Of a stretch of DNA of 64,000 bases, positions 16,743 through 24,498 are shown piece by piece. The stretch's first letter is position 1. Every line of letters starts with the position of its first letter. The stretch lies in the NCBI GenBank assembly GCA_965279115.1, contig OZ257137.1, forward strand, positions 186,001 to 250,000. The letters run 5' to 3'. The stretch comes from JAEUOS01 sp965279115. GTDB lineage: Bacteria; Pseudomonadota; Gammaproteobacteria; Burkholderiales; JAEUOS01. The translations under genes were made by a program, and so were the position numbers. A model generated the notes under the pieces. It searched no databases and had not been told where the DNA came from. It saw nothing but the letters and a program-made list of their open reading frames with translations.

Positions 16743-17897
16743 ATGGAACAACCGCAGCAGGGCCCCCTCGCCGGGCTTGTGGTCATCGAACTCGGTCACA
16801 GCGTCGCGGCACCTTTCGCCGGCCAGATCCTCGGTGACCTCGGCGCGGAAGTGATCAAGATCGAAAAGCCGGAGGGCGACGACGCGCGCAAGTGGGGCCC
16901 GCCCTTCGTCGATGGCGCCTCCGCTTCGTTCCAGGCCCTGAACCGCAACAAGCGCTCGGTGGTGAGCAAGTTGCGCGAACCGCAAGCGCGCGAGGCACTG
17001 CTGCAGCTGATCGTCGGGCGCGCCGACGTGGTACTGCAGAACCTGCGCCCCGGCCAGGTCGAGGGGCTGGGCCTGGACGCGGCTACCCTGCGCGGCCTGA
17101 AACCTTCGCTGGTGTATTGCAACATGGGCGCCTTTGGCGCACGCGGCCCACTGGCGGAGCGCCCGGGCTATGACCCGCTGATGCAGGCCTTCGGTGGCGT
17201 CATGAGCGTGGTCGGCACCGAAGGCCAGCCTTCGGTGCGGGTCGGCCCCTCGATGATCGACATGGGTACCGGCATGTGGGCGGTGATCGGCATTCTTTCG
17301 GCACTCATGCAGCGCAAGGACAGTGGCATCGGCAGCGTGGTCGACGTGTCGCTCTACGAGACCGCCACTTCCTGGATGTCGCTGCATGCTGCCCAATTCC
17401 TCGCCTCCGGCAACATCCCGAAAAAGACCGGCTCGGGGCAGGTCGGCATCGTGCCCTACCGCGCCTACCGCACCGCTGATGGCGAGATGGTGGTGGCCGC
17501 CGGCAACGACAAGGCTTTCAGGGGCTTTTGCCGCGCGCTCGGCCACCCCGAATGGGCGGAGGACGCGCGCTTTCGCACCAATCCGGACCGGGTCGGCAAT
17601 GCCGACACCCTGTACGGCATGATCGAGCCGGAAATGCTGCGCCATGGCAATGCGGAATGGCAAACACGCATCGACGCCGAAGGCGTGCCCTGCGCGCCGG
17701 TGCAGAACGCCAAGCAGATGCTCGAGCATGAGCAGACCCGGGCGCTGGACCTGCTGCAGGAAGTGCCGGGTTCGAGCATTCCCATCATCGGTCTGCCGGT
17801 CTCAATCAACGGCCGGCGGCCGCAGCCGCGCAGCGCCTCGCCGGCGCTGGGTGCCGACAACAAGGAAGTATTCGCCAACGCAAGGAAGGTCCCATGA
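16743..17897 (+). CDS. class III (CaiB/BaiF family) CoA-transferase
   Basis: 384 residues. The opening GLVVIELGHSVAAPFAGQIL, then LGAEVIKIEKPEGDDARKWG and LNRNKRSVV are the typical CoA-transferase III blocks. The catalytic aspartate is Asp173 in PSMIDMGTGMW. The enzyme would move CoA from an acyl-CoA such as succinyl-CoA or acetyl-CoA to a free acid, so activating the pathway substrate without ATP. It starts seven bases after the Bug gene and overlaps the next gene by four. Known members use formate, carnitine, (R)-phenyllactate, mesaconate or citramalate; none can be chosen here. Confidence 0.92.
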   Translation: MEQPQQGPLAGLVVIELGHSVAAPFAGQILGDLGAEVIKIEKPEGDDARKWGPPFVDGASASFQALNRNKRSVVSKLREPQAREALLQLIVGRADVVLQNLRPGQVEGLGLDAATLRGLKPSLVYCNMGAFGARGPLAERPGYDPLMQAFGGVMSVVGTEGQPSVRVGPSMIDMGTGMWAVIGILSALMQRKDSGIGSVVDVSLYETATSWMSLHAAQFLASGNIPKKTGSGQVGIVPYRAYRTADGEMVVAAGNDKAFRGFCRALGHPEWAEDARFRTNPDRVGNADTLYGMIEPEMLRHGNAEWQTRIDAEGVPCAPVQNAKQMLEHEQTRALDLLQEVPGSSIPIIGLPVSINGRRPQPRSASPALGADNKEVFANARKVP

Positions 17898-18706
17898 GTT
17901 CCACATTCAGCATTCCGACCTACGAAACCCTCAAGGTCGAACCGCAAGGCAACCACGTGTTGCTGGTGTTCCTGAACCGGCCCGAGGTGCTCAACGCGAT
18001 CAACACCCAGATGGGCCATGACCTGCTCGACCTGTGGACACGCCTGACGGTGGCGCCCGCCAATATCCGCTGCGTGGTGCTGACCGGCGCCGGCGACCGC
18101 GCCTTCTGCGCCGGCGGTGACTTGAAGCAACGCAACGGCATGACCAACCAGCAATGGCAGGAACAGCACGAACTGTTCGAGCGCGGCTTCATGGCGCTGA
18201 TCGAATGCGTGGTACCGGTGATCGCCGCGGTCAATGGTCCGGCCTTCGGAGGCGGCTGTGAGACCGCACTGGCCTGCGACTTCATCCTCACCTTCAAGGA
18301 CGCAAAGTTCGCCCTGTCCGAGACCAAACTGGGCATCATGCCCGGTGGCGCCGGCACCCAGACCCTGCCGCGCGCGGTCGGCGAGCGCCGCGCCAAGCAG
18401 ATGATCTACTCCGCCCAGCCGATCCCCGCCCAGCAGGCCTATGAATGGGGCCTGGCCAACCATGTGTACGACTCGCGCGAGGAACTGCTGGCCGGCGCCC
18501 TGGCGATCGCCGAGACCATCGCCGGCAACGGTCCCCTGTCGATCCGCCAGGCCAAGAAGTCCATCCATTACGGCCTGCAGACCGACATCCTCACCGGCTA
18601 CCGCTTCGAGATCGAGGCCTACAACCGCCTGGTGACCACCGAAGACCGCCTCGAAGGCGTGGCCGCCTTCAACGAGAAACGCAAGCCCGCCTTCAAGGCG
18701 CGTTGA
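17894..18706 (+). CDS. enoyl-CoA hydratase/isomerase family protein
   Basis: 270 residues of the crotonase fold. GDRAFCAGGDLKQRN forms the oxyanion hole; Glu123 in GGCETALACD and Glu143 in LSETKLGIMPGG are both at the positions used for water addition in enoyl-CoA hydratase. A true hydratase is therefore possible, though isomerase or hydrolase activity cannot be excluded. The ATG overlaps the stop of the CoA-transferase gene (ATGA), so the two are coupled in translation. Confidence 0.9.
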   Translation: MSSTFSIPTYETLKVEPQGNHVLLVFLNRPEVLNAINTQMGHDLLDLWTRLTVAPANIRCVVLTGAGDRAFCAGGDLKQRNGMTNQQWQEQHELFERGFMALIECVVPVIAAVNGPAFGGGCETALACDFILTFKDAKFALSETKLGIMPGGAGTQTLPRAVGERRAKQMIYSAQPIPAQQAYEWGLANHVYDSREELLAGALAIAETIAGNGPLSIRQAKKSIHYGLQTDILTGYRFEIEAYNRLVTTEDRLEGVAAFNEKRKPAFKAR

Positions 18707-18732
18707 ACCCCACCCGAAATTTCCAGCCAGCC

Positions 18733-19923
18733 ATGAGCAACGATACCAACATCGAAAACGTCAGCGTCCCACTGGGCGAGGATTTCCCGGAGATCCGCGA
18801 CGGCGTACGGCGCATCTGCGCCGACTATCCCGCCACCTACTGGCGCGACCTCGACCGCCGCGAGGCCTACCCGAGCGAGTTCGTCCAGGCCATGACCGAG
18901 GCCGGCTACCTGTCCTCCCTGATCCCCGAGGAATACGGCGGCGCCGGCCTGTCCTTGCGCGCCGCCGGCGTGATCCTGCAGGAATGCCATTCCAACGGCT
19001 GCTACGCCGCCGCGGCCCATGCACAGATGTACACCATGGGAACGGTACTGCGCCACGGCTCGCCCGAGCAGAAAGCGCGATACCTGCCGAAGATCGCTTC
19101 CGGGGAACTGCGCCTGCAGGCCTTCGGGGTGACCGAACCCACCACCGGCACCGACACCACCAAGCTGAAAACCCGTGCGGTGCGCCAGGGCGACCACTAC
19201 GTGGTGCATGGCCAGAAGGTGTGGACCTCGCGCGCCGAGTATTCCGACCTGATGCTGCTCTTGGTGCGCACCACGCCGGCAGACCAGGTGCAGAAAAAGA
19301 CCGACGGTATCTCGGTGCTGCTGGTGGACATGCGCGAGGCGCGCGGCAACGGCATGGAAATCCGCAAGCTCGGTGCGATGGTCAACCACAACACCACCGA
19401 GATCTTTTTCGATGGTCTGAAGGTGCCGGCGGAAAACCTGATCGGTCCGGAAGGCAAGGGCTTTCGCTGCATCCTGGACGGCATGAACGCCGAGCGCATC
19501 CTGGTGTCGCATGAATCGCTTGGCGACGCGCAGTGGTTCATCCGTACCGCCACCGCCTACGCCAACGAGCGTGTCGTGTTCGATCGCCCGATCGGCAAGA
19601 ACCAGGGCATCCAGTTCCCGATCGCACGTTCCTACGCGGAACTGCAGGGCGCCGACATGATCGTGCGCAAGGCCGCGGCCCTGTTCGAAGCCGGCCTGCC
19701 CTGCGGCGAGGACGCCAACCTGGCCAAGCTGCTGTCGGCGGAAGCCGCCTGGAGCGCAGCCGAAGCCTGCATGCAGACCCATGGCGGATTCGGCTATGCC
19801 AAGGAGTACGACGTCGAGCGCCGCTGGCGCGAAGCGCGCATCCAGCGCACCGCGCCGATTTCCACCAACCTGATTCTGGCCTACATCGGCGAGCATGTGC
19901 TGGGTATGCCGCGTTCGTACTAG
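18733..19923 (+). CDS. acyl-CoA dehydrogenase family protein without the usual C-terminal catalytic Glu
   Basis: 396 residues. LIPEEYGGAGLS, FGVTEPTTGTDTTKLKT, GQKVWTSRAEYSD and MQTHGGFGYAKEYDVERRWR show the FAD-binding acyl-CoA dehydrogenase fold. Where common family members have the base in IYEGT, this one reads RTAPISTNLIL, with Pro375 at the Glu position. Glu254 in NAERILVSH aligns with the place used as base in isovaleryl-CoA dehydrogenase, so an active enzyme is still plausible. It would oxidise an acyl-CoA to a 2-enoyl-CoA. The start is the ATG at 18733, 26 bases after the hydratase gene. Confidence 0.9.
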   Translation: MSNDTNIENVSVPLGEDFPEIRDGVRRICADYPATYWRDLDRREAYPSEFVQAMTEAGYLSSLIPEEYGGAGLSLRAAGVILQECHSNGCYAAAAHAQMYTMGTVLRHGSPEQKARYLPKIASGELRLQAFGVTEPTTGTDTTKLKTRAVRQGDHYVVHGQKVWTSRAEYSDLMLLLVRTTPADQVQKKTDGISVLLVDMREARGNGMEIRKLGAMVNHNTTEIFFDGLKVPAENLIGPEGKGFRCILDGMNAERILVSHESLGDAQWFIRTATAYANERVVFDRPIGKNQGIQFPIARSYAELQGADMIVRKAAALFEAGLPCGEDANLAKLLSAEAAWSAAEACMQTHGGFGYAKEYDVERRWREARIQRTAPISTNLILAYIGEHVLGMPRSY

Positions 19924-19953
19924 AACCTACAAGCAGCAACACCGGAGAGCCGC

Positions 19954-21309
19954 ATGAGCGGATTGACCGAACAACTGGCGGATTTCATCGCCCACCCCGA
20001 ACGCCTGCTCCTCGATGACAAGGTCTTGCGCACGGTGCGCACCGGCTTCGTCGATACCGTCGGCGTAATGCTGGCCGGGCGCGACGAACCGGTCACGCAC
20101 ATCGTGCGCAAGTTGGTGGAGTCGCGCCATTCCACCCGCCAGGATGCGCGCCTTTTGCTGGGCGCGCATCGCGCGCCAACGCGCGACGCGGCACTGGTCA
20201 ACGCCACCTCCGGCCATGCACTTGACTACGACGACGTCGGTCTGATGGGCCACCCCAGCGTGGTGCTGGTGCCGGCGCTGCTGGCCGAAGGCGAGCATGC
20301 GCACCTCGATGGGGCCACCTTGATGCGCGCCTATGTGGTTGGCTATGAAACCTGGGCCGAGTTGTGCGGCCGCGAGCAGGACCGCCTGCACATCAAGGGC
20401 TGGCATCCGACCGCGATTTTCGGTGTGGTGGCGGTGGCCGCTGCCATCTCCGCAGCGCGCAAGCTCGATGCCGCGACCGCACGCATGGCACTCGCGATCG
20501 CCGGCAGCATGGCCGCAGGGCTGATCGCCAACTTCGGCAGCATGACCAAACCCTTCCACGCCGGCCAGGCCGCAGCCCATGGCATCGATGCGGTCGATCT
20601 CGCGCAGGCCGGCATGACGGCCTCCGGCGATGCGCTCGAACACCCGGCGGGCTTCCTCGCCGCGCTTTCGCCCGCAGGCCGCACCGACCGTGAATCGCCG
20701 GCAGCCGGACTCGGCAAGACCCTGCGCATCGCCACCACGGGATTGGCGGTCAAGAAGTACCCGATGTGTTTCGGCGCCCATCGCACGGTGGATGCCATGC
20801 TCGACCTGATCAAGGCGCACGACCTGAAACCGGATCACGTCACGCAGGTACGGGCCACCATCGGCATTGCCCAGGCCTCGATGCTGCGCAACCATGCGCC
20901 GGTGACCGGGCTGGAAGCCAAGTTCAGCCTGCAATTCGCGGTGGCGGCGGCGCTGGTATCGCGCAAGGTGGGGCTGGCCGAACTCACTGACGGCTTTGTC
21001 AACCGGCCTGAAGTACGTTCAATCTTCGGGCGGGTGCAGATCGCCACAACAAACACCGTCTGCCCCACCGAGCCCAGCCTGTCGGCCAGCGATCGCGTGG
21101 TGGTGGAAACCGCCGACGGCAGGGTCTACGACAGCGGCGAGGTGGCCGATACGCGTGGTGACGCCGGATCGCCCGTGACGCGCGAGGAATTGCGCACCAA
21201 GTTTCTCGATTGCGTGGCAGGTGCGCCGGGCATCGCAGGCGAGGCGCTGTTCGAGCAGTTGATGCAGCTTGAAACCATCGCCGATGTCGGCTCGATCGCA
21301 AGGGGATAA
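19954..21309 (+). CDS. MmgE/PrpD family protein
   Basis: 451 residues. The family blocks are all present: GHALDYDDVGLMGHPS, LIANFGSMTKPFHAGQAA, KKYPMCFGAHRTVDAMLDL and the C-terminal small domain. The family contains 2-methylcitrate dehydratase (PrpD), cis-aconitate decarboxylase and iminodisuccinate epimerase, all acting on di- or tricarboxylic acids. With LeuC- and LeuD-like dehydratase parts next to it, a tri- or methyl-dicarboxylate substrate is likely, but which reaction it does cannot be read. GGAGAGCCGC precedes the ATG. Confidence 0.9.
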   Translation: MSGLTEQLADFIAHPERLLLDDKVLRTVRTGFVDTVGVMLAGRDEPVTHIVRKLVESRHSTRQDARLLLGAHRAPTRDAALVNATSGHALDYDDVGLMGHPSVVLVPALLAEGEHAHLDGATLMRAYVVGYETWAELCGREQDRLHIKGWHPTAIFGVVAVAAAISAARKLDAATARMALAIAGSMAAGLIANFGSMTKPFHAGQAAAHGIDAVDLAQAGMTASGDALEHPAGFLAALSPAGRTDRESPAAGLGKTLRIATTGLAVKKYPMCFGAHRTVDAMLDLIKAHDLKPDHVTQVRATIGIAQASMLRNHAPVTGLEAKFSLQFAVAAALVSRKVGLAELTDGFVNRPEVRSIFGRVQIATTNTVCPTEPSLSASDRVVVETADGRVYDSGEVADTRGDAGSPVTREELRTKFLDCVAGAPGIAGEALFEQLMQLETIADVGSIARG

Positions 21310-21311
21310 GC

Positions 21312-22733
21312 ATGGTTACCGCCGCCACCGGCCAGGCGCCGGCGACGCTGTTCGACAAGATCTGGGCCATGCACGCCATCCGCGAACTGGGCGAAGGCGT
21401 GAGTCTGCTGCATGTGGACCGGCACCTGTTGCATGACCTCGAAGGCGGCCCGCGCATCGCCGACCTGCGCGCCAGTGGCCGCTCGGTGGCGCGCCCCGAC
21501 CTCACGTTCGCAACGCCCGACCACGCCATGTCGAGCGCGCCTGGCCGCAATACCGACACCTACGCGCCGGGCGGGCGCCTGGTGCGGTCGCTACGGCGCG
21601 GCACCGCCTGGGCGGGCATACGCCTGTTCGACCTCGATTCGCCCGCGCAAGGCATCGTGCACGTGGTCGGCCCCGAGCAGGGCCTGACCCTCCCCGGCAG
21701 CCTGATCGTCTGCCCGGACAGCCACACCTGCACCCATGGTGGCTTCGGCGCGCTGGCCTTCGGCATCGGCGCCAGCGAAGTGGTGCATGTGCTGGCCACG
21801 CAGACCTTGCGCCAGCGCCGCCCGCGCACCATGGGCATCCGCTTCGAAGGCACGCTTGGAGCCGGCGTCACCGCCAAGGACATGATCCTCTTCGCCATCG
21901 GCAAGCTCGGCACGGCCGGCGCGCGCGGCCATGCGGTCGAGTACGCCGGCAGCGCGGTGCGTGCCCTCGGACCCGAAGCGCGGCTCACCCTTTGCAACCT
22001 GTCCATCGAGATGGGGGCCAAGGTCGGCATGGTGGCACCCGACGAGAACATCTACGAGTACTTGGCGGACAAGCCCTTCAGCCCCAAGGGCGCCTTGTTC
22101 GACGCTGCCGTGGCGCAGTGGCGCACCCTGCCCAGCGATGATGGCGCGCGCTTCGACGTGGAACATGTGTTCGATGCGGCACAGATCGTGCCGCAGGTCA
22201 CCTGGGGCACCAGCCCCGAGGACGTGCTGCCCGTGGATGGCCGCGTGCCGGACCCGGCCAGCGCGGCCAACCCGGACCGCCGTGAAGCCATGCAGCGTAT
22301 GCTGGACTACATGGGCCTGGTTCCCGGCCAGAGCATCGCCGGCACGCCGGTGGATCGGGTATTCATCGGCTCCTGCACCAACAGCCGCATCTCCGACCTG
22401 CGCGCCGCCGCGAAGGTCGCCGAAGGTCGCCGGGTCGCATCCGGTGTAACCGCCTGGGTAGTGCCCGGTTCGGAAGAGACGCGCCGCCAGGCCGAGGCCG
22501 AAGGTCTGGATCGCGTATTTCTCGCCGCCGGCTTCGAGTGGCGCAAGCCGGGCTGCTCGATGTGCGTGGCCGCCAACGGCGAAACCGTCGCCCCCGGCCA
22601 GCGCTCCATCTCCACCACCAACCGCAATTTCGTCGGCCGCCAGGGCCCCGGCGCACGCACCCACCTGGTGAGCCCGGCCATGGCCGCCGCCGCCGCGGTG
22701 ACTGGCCGCATCGTCGACGTACGCACCTTATGA
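21312..22733 (+). CDS. LeuC-like large subunit of an aconitase-family hydro-lyase
   Basis: 473 residues, the length of LeuC. Three cysteines for a [4Fe-4S] cluster are in place: Cys355 in GSCTNSR, Cys415 and Cys418 in GCSMC. VCPDSHTCTHGG and LCNLSIEMGAKVGMVAPD are typical of isopropylmalate isomerases. With the LeuD domain encoded next it should move a hydroxyl group between neighbouring carbons of a 2-alkylmalate-like acid. It starts two bases after mmgE/prpD. The surroundings are catabolic and there are no leuA, ilv or asd genes, so I take it as a paralogue rather than the leucine-pathway enzyme. Confidence 0.88.
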   Translation: MVTAATGQAPATLFDKIWAMHAIRELGEGVSLLHVDRHLLHDLEGGPRIADLRASGRSVARPDLTFATPDHAMSSAPGRNTDTYAPGGRLVRSLRRGTAWAGIRLFDLDSPAQGIVHVVGPEQGLTLPGSLIVCPDSHTCTHGGFGALAFGIGASEVVHVLATQTLRQRRPRTMGIRFEGTLGAGVTAKDMILFAIGKLGTAGARGHAVEYAGSAVRALGPEARLTLCNLSIEMGAKVGMVAPDENIYEYLADKPFSPKGALFDAAVAQWRTLPSDDGARFDVEHVFDAAQIVPQVTWGTSPEDVLPVDGRVPDPASAANPDRREAMQRMLDYMGLVPGQSIAGTPVDRVFIGSCTNSRISDLRAAAKVAEGRRVASGVTAWVVPGSEETRRQAEAEGLDRVFLAAGFEWRKPGCSMCVAANGETVAPGQRSISTTNRNFVGRQGPGARTHLVSPAMAAAAAVTGRIVDVRTL

Positions 22734-24457
22734 AACCGTTCACTTCCGTCACGGCGACGGCGGCGCCGCTGATGCGCGCCAATGTCGACACCGACCAGAT
22801 CATCCGCATCGACCGCCTGGTGGCGTTCACGCGCGGCGAACTCGCACCCTACTGCCTGGAGGTCATGCGCTTTTTGCCGGACGGCCAGCCCAACCCGGAA
22901 TTCCCGACCAGCCAGGCGCGCTACCAGGGCAACGAGATCCTGGTGGCCGGCGAAAACTTCGCCTGCGGCAGCTCGCGCGAGCATGCTGTGTGGGCGCTGG
23001 TCGACTGGGGAATTCGCGCGGTGATCGCACCCAGCTTCGGCGACATTTTTTACGCCAACAGCTTCCAGAACGGGCTCTTGCCGGTGCGCCTGCCGGTGGC
23101 GGAGGTCAACGCCATCGCGGCCGAACTGGAAACCTGCGAAACGCCGCGCATCACTGTCGACCTGCAAGCCTGTACCGTCACCACCCCGGCGGGACGTATG
23201 GTGACCTTCAGCATCGAACCCGAGCGACGCGAGGCTTTGCTGGCGGGCCTGGACGAGATCGGCATCACGCTGCGCGACCGCGCGCAGATTGAAGACTTCC
23301 GCCGCCGGGACGAACTGGCGCGCCCATGGATCTACCGCCAGACCGACACGCCTCTCAAAAAGAAACTGCTGATCCTGGCCGGTGACGGCATCGGCCCGGA
23401 AATCCTGGCACAAACGCGCCGGGTGGTCGATTGGTTCGCCACGCATCGCGGCCTGCAGGTGGACCTGCAGGAGGAACTGTTCGGCGTGGCCGCCTGGAAA
23501 GCCCACGGCAGCCTGATGCGCGACGCCACGTGGCAAAAGGTGACCGGGAGCGACGCCATCCTGTTTGGCGCCATCGGTTCTCCCGAGTACGACGCCATTC
23601 CCCCGGCGGAAAGCAAGGTCGACCAACTGCTGCGCATGCGCCGCGAACTGGACCTGTTCATCAACCTGCGTCCGGTGCGCACGCTCAAGGCACTGGAAGA
23701 CGCCTCCACGCTGCGCCCCGAGGTGCTGGCCGGTACCGACATGGTGCTGGTGCGCGAACTGGCCGGCGGCGTGTATTTCGGCACGCCGCGCGGCATCGAG
23801 ACTCTGGCTGACGGCAGCAGGCGTGTGGTCAATACCATGACCTACACCGAGCGCGAGATCACCCGCATCGCCCGCGCCGCCTTCGAACTGGCGCGCACCC
23901 GCTCGGGCCGCCTGTGCTCTGTGGACAAGGCCAACGTGCTGGAAAACGGCCAGCTGTGGCGCGAGACCGTGATTGCCCTGCACAAGGCGGAGTTCTCCGA
24001 CGTGGAGCTGACCCACATGTATGTGGACAACTGCGCCATGCAACTGGTGCGAAACCCGCGCCAGTTCGACGTGCTGGTCACCGAAAACCTGTTCGGCGAC
24101 ATCCTCTCGGATTGCGCCGCGATGGTGGCGGGTTCGATCGGCATGATGCCTTCCGCGTCTCTCAGCGCCCCGGCCGAGTCCGGGCGCAAGGCGCTCTACG
24201 AGCCCATCCATGGAAGCGCGCCCGACATCGCGGGACAGGGTGTAGCGAATCCGCTCGGCTCCATCCTGAGCTTCGCGATGTGTCTCACGCATACTTTCGG
24301 CCTGCCGCAGGAGGCGCGCTTTCTCGAAGCGGCGGTGGAACGCGTAGTGGCAGCCGGTGTACGTACTCGCGACATTGCTGCGGAAGGTGGCCCGTCAGTG
24401 TCAACCGCGCAAATGGGGAATGCTGTGATGCGCGAGTTGGAGCGGTCGGCTGGCTAG
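22730..24457 (+). CDS. LeuD-LeuB fusion: isomerase small subunit joined to a 3-isopropylmalate dehydrogenase-like enzyme
   Basis: One uninterrupted frame of 575 residues. Residues 1-200 are a LeuD domain (MRANVDTDQII, then FACGSSREHAVWALVDWG and PSFGDIFYANSF). After a short linker, residues 210-575 are a full LeuB domain: GDGIGPEI, RELAGGVYFG with Tyr349, DKANVLENGQLWRE with Lys400, YVDNCAMQL with Asp433, ENLFGDILSD, and the NAD-type GSAPDIAGQGVANP. All catalytic residues are present, so both halves should work. The protein would link the last isomerisation to oxidative decarboxylation of the resulting 2-hydroxyacid. It overlaps leuC by four bases and ends the operon. The LeuD motif reads IIRIDRL where leucine-pathway enzymes usually have a Pro after II. 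Confidence 0.9.
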   Translation: MKPFTSVTATAAPLMRANVDTDQIIRIDRLVAFTRGELAPYCLEVMRFLPDGQPNPEFPTSQARYQGNEILVAGENFACGSSREHAVWALVDWGIRAVIAPSFGDIFYANSFQNGLLPVRLPVAEVNAIAAELETCETPRITVDLQACTVTTPAGRMVTFSIEPERREALLAGLDEIGITLRDRAQIEDFRRRDELARPWIYRQTDTPLKKKLLILAGDGIGPEILAQTRRVVDWFATHRGLQVDLQEELFGVAAWKAHGSLMRDATWQKVTGSDAILFGAIGSPEYDAIPPAESKVDQLLRMRRELDLFINLRPVRTLKALEDASTLRPEVLAGTDMVLVRELAGGVYFGTPRGIETLADGSRRVVNTMTYTEREITRIARAAFELARTRSGRLCSVDKANVLENGQLWRETVIALHKAEFSDVELTHMYVDNCAMQLVRNPRQFDVLVTENLFGDILSDCAAMVAGSIGMMPSASLSAPAESGRKALYEPIHGSAPDIAGQGVANPLGSILSFAMCLTHTFGLPQEARFLEAAVERVVAAGVRTRDIAAEGGPSVSTAQMGNAVMRELERSAG

Positions 24458-24480
24458 GAACTGCGCGAAGCGTTTGGACT

Positions 24481-24498
24481 CCGATGTCCGCTCATCGG
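24481..24498. terminator. possible two-way terminator stem between convergent genes
   Basis: CCGATG and CATCGG pair around a six-base loop, 23 bases after the LeuDB stop and overlapping the end of the convergent gene. The stem is short and no T-run follows, so the call is weak. Confidence 0.25.

Noticed and set aside
22307..24292. Minus-strand open frame of 661 codons opposite the LeuD-LeuB fusion
   Set aside because: No family features; the plus-strand reading carries full LeuD and LeuB motifs.
21312..24457. leuC and leuDB as the ordinary leucine biosynthesis genes
   Set aside because: They are embedded in an operon with CoA-transferase, enoyl-CoA hydratase, acyl-CoA dehydrogenase and a Bug protein, with no leuA, asd or ilv genes. 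I cannot exclude it fully without the rest of the genome.
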